This document shows positions 5,324-8,085 of a DNA stretch of 8,085 nucleotides, piece by piece (position 1 is the first letter of the stretch; every line of letters begins with the position of its first letter). The position numbers and the translations under genes are program-made. Source of the DNA: JAAXZI01 sp045863575 (GTDB lineage Bacteria; Planctomycetota; Phycisphaerae; UBA1845; PWPN01); NCBI GenBank assembly GCA_045863575.1, contig BTUC01000326.1:1-8085 (forward strand), in the 5' to 3' direction. Below the pieces are notes generated by a model, which was not told where the DNA came from, made no database searches, and saw nothing but the letters and a program-made list of their open reading frames with translations.

Positions 5324-6928
5324 ATGAGAACGCTGCTGATCACTGGCCTGGTGGGGCTGGCCGTGTGCTGCTGGGGCTGTCCGGCAGCACCGGGGGCTCT
5401 GGATGCGCTGGTCGCCGGTTCGACGGCGACGGCTGAGGCGGCGCCGTCTGAGGCGGGGCCGCCTGTGGAGGAGCCAACCGGGAGCTCGGCGGGCTCCGCC
5501 TCCTCTTCCTCGGGCACCTCGACCTCGGAGCAGCCCGGCGCTCCGACGGGCGGCCGGGAGCCAGGCACCCAGACTTCCTCCTCCAGCTCCTATGGTGCCT
5601 GCTGCTTCTACAATGGCTGCGAGCGGGGCCTGGTACCCATCCATTGTGAACTGGTTGGAGGGCAGTATCTCGGCGACGGCACCGACTGTTCGGAGTGTCC
5701 CGCGGATGATCGGCTCACCGCGCTGCAGAGCATCGACAGCGACGGCGACGGCTGCAGCGATTGGGACGAGCTCGTGGCCGGCACCAACCGGCTGCGCCCC
5801 GGCGACTGCCCCGATATCGACGGCGACGGCATTCCCAACGAGGTAGATCCCGACGTGGATGGCGACGGGATCCCGAATGGTGAAGATGACGATATCGACG
5901 GCGACGGGATTCCCGACGCGTTCGACCCGGATCCGGACGGCGACGGCAAAACCGGTCACGATGATCCCGACGAAGATGGCGATGGGCTCAGCGACCGTTG
6001 GGACTTGGACCACGACGGAGATGGGACGCCCGATTCCGACGAAGGTGACAATGACGACGATGATGACGATGACGATGACGATGATGACGATGATGATGAC
6101 GATGAGGAGAAGGACGAGCTGCTGAACCTGATGGAGAAGCTGCGGACCGGCCAGATCACCGAGGTCGAGCGCAACACCATCGCCAACGAGATCGTGAAGC
6201 GCCTGGATGCCCGGGAGGATAAGGCGGATATCCAGTACATCCTGACGGAGATGGTGGAGTTGGCGACGCAGCAGCAACGCCAGGCAGTTCAATCCCCAAT
6301 TCCGCCCGGCATCGAGGCCATCGATGAAGTGTACGAGCGGCTGAGCAAGGCCATTCAGTTGGCCCGCGGCAATTCAAAAAAGCCGCTGGACAGGAAGAAG
6401 CTCCCGGCGGTGCTTCAGGACTTCAAGGCCCGCGCCACGTCCATGGTCAACCTGGGCAGGAGCTTCCCCAGCCTCCGCTTTGACGAGCTCGGCTACGTGG
6501 TGGACCATCTCCGTGGGACCTTCGACCCGGCCAGGCTGCAGGATATCTCGGAGCTGATGGGGGCTTTTGTGGATCCCGATGCGCTGCAGGACGTCGGAAA
6601 GGAGCGCACGGAGCTGGTGGCCCTGATGGACGGTTCTTCCAGGCTCGGGTCCGCATACGACAGGGCCGAAGCCCTGGACATTCTGAACGCCACCGCCCGC
6701 CTGCGCGACCGCGCCGACCAGTCGGAGGGGTCCAAAAAGCAAAAGGAAGAGAAGTACCAGTCCCTCCTCGACCGCATGGTCGAAGTGGCCAGGGACCATC
6801 CCAGCATCACCGACGCACTCGAGCAGGTGGAACGCGAGGATGACGGGTCGGACGACGATAGCGGCGACGATGATGGCGGTGATGGCGACGGTGGCGACGA
6901 CGGAGACAACGACGAGCCGAATACCTGA
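5324..6928 (+). CDS. Lipoprotein-like secreted protein with Asp-loop array, poly-Asp run and helical domain
   Basis: 534 residues from ATG 5324. The N terminus MRTLLITGLVGLAVCCWGC is a signal peptide; Cys 15, 16 or 19 could be the lipid-modified residue, although none has a textbook lipobox (CWGC lacks a small or aliphatic residue at -3). Residues 20-90 are a Ser/Thr/Ala/Gly/Pro linker. Residues 91-125 form a Cys module (GACCFYNGC...GGQYLGDGTDCSEC). Residues 138-241 hold seven DxDGDG loops, the last six in exact 13-residue register. Residues 244-260 are 17 consecutive Asp. Residues 261-503 are charged and mostly helical (ELLNLMEKLRTGQITEVE..., with later segments such as ALDILNATARLRDRAD), with no family I recognise. 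Residues 504-534 are an Asp/Gly tail. It lies 8 bases after the giant gene with an overlapping ribosome binding site, so probably the same operon. It may be a cell-surface anchor or partner for the giant protein (inferred). Confidence 0.92.
   Translation: MRTLLITGLVGLAVCCWGCPAAPGALDALVAGSTATAEAAPSEAGPPVEEPTGSSAGSASSSSGTSTSEQPGAPTGGREPGTQTSSSSSYGACCFYNGCERGLVPIHCELVGGQYLGDGTDCSECPADDRLTALQSIDSDGDGCSDWDELVAGTNRLRPGDCPDIDGDGIPNEVDPDVDGDGIPNGEDDDIDGDGIPDAFDPDPDGDGKTGHDDPDEDGDGLSDRWDLDHDGDGTPDSDEGDNDDDDDDDDDDDDDDDDDEEKDELLNLMEKLRTGQITEVERNTIANEIVKRLDAREDKADIQYILTEMVELATQQQRQAVQSPIPPGIEAIDEVYERLSKAIQLARGNSKKPLDRKKLPAVLQDFKARATSMVNLGRSFPSLRFDELGYVVDHLRGTFDPARLQDISELMGAFVDPDALQDVGKERTELVALMDGSSRLGSAYDRAEALDILNATARLRDRADQSEGSKKQKEEKYQSLLDRMVEVARDHPSITDALEQVEREDDGSDDDSGDDDGGDGDGGDDGDNDEPNT
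5594..5698 (+). other. Cys module GACC...GDGTDCSEC in the second protein
   Basis: Residues 91-125: GACCFYNGC, then a second half with HC and GGQYLGDGTDCSEC; six Cys in all. The layout (GACC, short loop, Cys, GGxYxGDGxxC) matches a short module that I associate with exported Planctomycete proteins. It is the main taxonomic hint in the window, from memory and unconfirmed by search. Confidence 0.55.
5735..6046 (+). repeat. Thrombospondin type 3-like tandem array with 39-base period
   Basis: One loop DSDGDGCSDWDE at 5735 is followed, after a Cys-containing spacer, by six units in perfect 13-residue (39-base) register from 5813 to 6046. They begin at 5813, 5852, 5891, 5930, 5969 and 6008, consensus DxDGDGxPxxxDx. 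Every unit keeps D1, D3, G4, D5 and G6, so all six look competent to bind calcium. The codons remain similar between neighbours (gayggcgacggsatyccc), indicating more recent tandem duplication than in the giant gene. Confidence 0.88.
6053..6103 (+). repeat. GAY trinucleotide run encoding 17 aspartates
   Basis: Seventeen consecutive Asp codons, mixed GAC and GAT in irregular order, directly after the 39-base array and before GAGGAG. The codon mixing argues against a very recent pure slippage expansion, although GAY runs can still vary in length without a frameshift. The run separates the Asp-loop array from the helical domain and would be an extended, strongly acidic linker. Confidence 0.9.
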
Positions 6929-6988
6929 ACGTGTATCATCTGGAATTGGCGGCCCTGTGTCACCGCACGCTTCAGGTTTGAACCGGCG

Positions 6989-7021
6989 ACCTGCACTTCA
7001 CTCAGGCAGTCACGTGCAGGT
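6989..7021. terminator. Inverted repeat between the convergent genes, weak terminator candidate
   Basis: An 8-base perfect stem (ACCTGCAC at 6989-6996 and GTGCAGGT at 7014-7021) encloses a 17-base loop. It lies in the 81-base gap between the converging genes and runs into the last codons of the STAS gene (stop at 7010-7012). No T run follows on either strand, so termination is uncertain. The rest of this gap holds nothing recognisable. Confidence 0.25.
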
Positions 7022-7375
7022 GTCGAGTGCCGCCAGTGCGGCCTGCCGGTCGGCCTGGAATTCGAACCGACCTTCCAGGCGGGTCACTCGGAACACGTTC
7101 ATGAGTTCTTCGCGCAGGCCGGCGATGACCAGCCGGCCCTGCTTCTCATCCAGGCGGTGCTTCAGGTCGATCATGACGCCCAGCGTGGAGGAGGAAATCA
7201 TCTCCACACGGGACAGGTCCAGAATGATCCGCCGGCAGCCTTTCGCTTCGACCAGTGCGGCCAGCTCGTTGCTGATCTGCTCGACCTGGAACATCTCCCA
7301 GACGAGCGTCTCGAGGAACTCCACGACAGTGACGTCGCCGGCCGTTTGAATGGTCAGCCGCACAGGATCGGACAT
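7010..7375 (-). CDS. STAS-domain protein, anti-anti-sigma factor type
   Basis: 121 residues on the - strand from ATG at 7375 (MSDPVRLTIQTAGDVTVVEF...), the usual length of a single STAS domain. Family members such as SpoIIAA and RsbV bind and inhibit an anti-sigma kinase when unphosphorylated, and are switched off by phosphorylation of a Ser. Here the core strand and loop are ILDLSRVEMISSSTLGVMID (residues 51-70), with Ser 62/63 at the usual phosphorylation position and the conserved L-G pair after it. The Asp that normally precedes the Ser pair (DSSGLG) is Ser here, and the Gly after it is Thr. The following RLVIAGLREELMNVFRVTRL matches the family's second strand-helix. No anti-sigma kinase or sigma gene is in view, so its partner is unknown. 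The reading frame is open to 7525, but ATG 7375 is favoured by its ribosome binding site and by where the domain begins. Confidence 0.9.
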   Translation of the reverse strand: MSDPVRLTIQTAGDVTVVEFLETLVWEMFQVEQISNELAALVEAKGCRRIILDLSRVEMISSSTLGVMIDLKHRLDEKQGRLVIAGLREELMNVFRVTRLEGRFEFQADRQAALAALDTCT

Positions 7376-7561
7376 GCTGTGACTCCGTGAGGGCGCGGGG
7401 CGCTTCAGACGCCGTCCACGGGCGGCATTGTATGGTCGATTCACTTGCTGGTACACCGGGTGAACCTCGACAGCCCGGGCGTCGCCTGGATCATTCAGCG
7501 CAGATTTGAGCTGCCCGCAGATCAAGCGGATTGACCCGGCTGATGCCGCGTGGTTGCGGAA
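7376..7561 (-). promoter_or_regulatory. Gap between glycoside hydrolase and STAS genes; possible STAS promoter
   Basis: 186 bases between two genes on the same strand. On the - strand TACAAT (complement of 7427-7432) is a five-of-six match to a -10 box, about 50 bases before the STAS start. The hexamer 17 bases further upstream (TGTACC) is a poor -35 match. Two small GC stems (7515-7529 and 7546-7559) lie soon after the hydrolase stop but lack a T run. The gap is long enough for the STAS gene to have its own promoter, but this is weak evidence. Confidence 0.25.
7383..7386 (-). promoter_or_regulatory. Ribosome binding site of the STAS gene
   Basis: GGAG on the - strand, seven bases before the ATG at 7375. 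It supports this start over the further upstream in-frame ATG at 7525, which would add 50 residues of low-complexity, non-domain sequence. Confidence 0.65.
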
Positions 7562-8085
7562 TCAGGGATTCATAATCAGATCGATGTACAGGGCGGCGGT
7601 CCAGCCGTAGTGGGGCGACCCCAGGCCGGAGCCGTCCGTGGGGTCGTAATACTCGTGCAGAATGGGCGTTCGCGCGACCAGGTTCAGCGTTTTTTCCCGC
7701 AGGGCGTCCGCCGCCTCGCGCCGGCCGTAGCGCTGCAGACCGCGCAGGGTCATCCAGTTCAGGTTGATCCACACGGGACCGCGCCAGTAGTCTCGCGCCC
7801 GAAAGGCCGGATGACTGGTGGCCACGCTGGGGATCGGCCATTTCGAGCCGAACACCTTGGGGTCCTTCAGGCTGGCAATGGCGGCTTCGATCTGGTTCTC
7901 CCGGGCCACGCCCGTCCACATCGGCCAGAAGATGACCGGTGTGAGGCACGTACTGAGGGACTGATTCTCCAGCACGTCATTGAACAGGCCCTGTTTGCTG
8001 GAGAAATGGACGTCATTAATCGCTTTCCGAAGCTCCTCGGCCTCGCGCCGCCACTCACTCGCCTCATCGGGCTTGCCGATCGACT
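7562..8085 (-). CDS. Glycoside hydrolase of the MGH1/GH63-like group, C-terminal part (5' partial)
   Basis: On the - strand the frame is open from the window edge (8083) to TGA at 7562-7564, giving 173 residues; the GTG at 7975 is internal. The sequence has the C-terminal signature of (alpha/alpha)6-barrel hydrolases related to GH63 and mannosylglycerate hydrolase. In order: STCLTPVIFWPMWTGVA, then WPIPSVATSHPAF, DYWRGPVWINLNWMTLRGLQ, ILHEYYDPTDGSGLG and YGWTAALYIDLI. The Glu of HEYYDP lies where these families place the catalytic base; the catalytic acid would be upstream, outside the window. Substrate cannot be deduced: relatives act on glucosylglycerate/mannosylglycerate, oligosaccharides or trehalose-like sugars. 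The normal family C terminus is reached, so the 3' end looks complete. The STAS gene lies 186 bases downstream; a functional tie is not evident. Confidence 0.88.
   Translation of the reverse strand, partial: SIGKPDEASEWRREAEELRKAINDVHFSSKQGLFNDVLENQSLSTCLTPVIFWPMWTGVARENQIEAAIASLKDPKVFGSKWPIPSVATSHPAFRARDYWRGPVWINLNWMTLRGLQRYGRREAADALREKTLNLVARTPILHEYYDPTDGSGLGSPHYGWTAALYIDLIMNP

Noticed and set aside
5276..6292. 338-codon - strand frame with a very hydrophobic Ile/Val stretch that looks like a membrane helix
   Set aside because: The Ile/Val stretch is just the antisense of the Asp-loop array and the 17-Asp codon run (GAY read backwards gives RTC). The + strand gene explains the region.
7376..7525. 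50-residue N-terminal extension of the STAS protein from ATG 7525
   Set aside because: The extension has no domain character, the STAS fold starts right after ATG 7375, and GGAG sits seven bases before that ATG.
7515..7559. Two small GC hairpins after the hydrolase stop as a terminator
   Set aside because: Stems are only four to five base pairs and neither is followed by a T run on the - strand.
7491..7949. 152-codon - strand frame overlapping the hydrolase
   Set aside because: It overlaps the hydrolase frame, which carries recognisable family motifs (DYWRGPVW, HEYYDP); this frame shows none and is Arg/Pro-rich, as expected of a shadow.

Overview
The window is high-GC bacterial DNA carrying four genes: two large secreted-type genes on the + strand and two genes on the - strand, arranged convergently. 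The organism is not identifiable with certainty. A Cys module in the second gene (GACC...GGxYxGDGTDCSEC) is of a kind I associate with secreted proteins of Planctomycetes (Phycisphaerae-like). Giant Ca-loop surface proteins and a stand-alone STAS protein fit that or another large-genome environmental lineage such as Myxococcota. This assignment is an inference.

Positions 3-5315 (+) hold the 3' part of one enormous gene (1770 residues visible, 5' end outside the window). It encodes a modular, probably extracellular protein. In order, it has a beta-rich N-terminal region, a first array of short G-D-D repeats, a Cys knot-like patch, a first cluster of thrombospondin-3-like Asp loops (DxDxDG), a few more G-D-D units, a beta domain, a second G-D-D array, an eight-Cys patch, a second Asp-loop cluster, and a second copy of the beta domain at the C terminus. 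The G-D-D units fall into two classes that largely alternate, and I cannot assign them to a named family.

Positions 5324-6928 (+) follow after 8 bases, with the ribosome binding site lying on the stop codon of the giant gene, so the two are almost certainly co-transcribed and probably translationally coupled. The product is a lipoprotein-like or secreted 534-residue protein with a Ser/Gly linker, the Cys module, a precise 13-residue Asp-loop array, a run of 17 aspartates, an unrecognised all-helical domain and a second acidic tail. Giant protein and small partner share the Asp-loop chemistry, which suggests a calcium-dependent surface assembly; that role is inferred.

Positions 7010-7375 (-) encode a small STAS-domain (anti-anti-sigma factor type) protein. 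Upstream of it on the same strand, 7562-8085 (-) is the C-terminal part of a glycoside hydrolase of the MGH1/GH63-like (alpha/alpha)6-barrel group, running off the window. No RNA gene, insertion sequence, CRISPR array or attachment site was seen.
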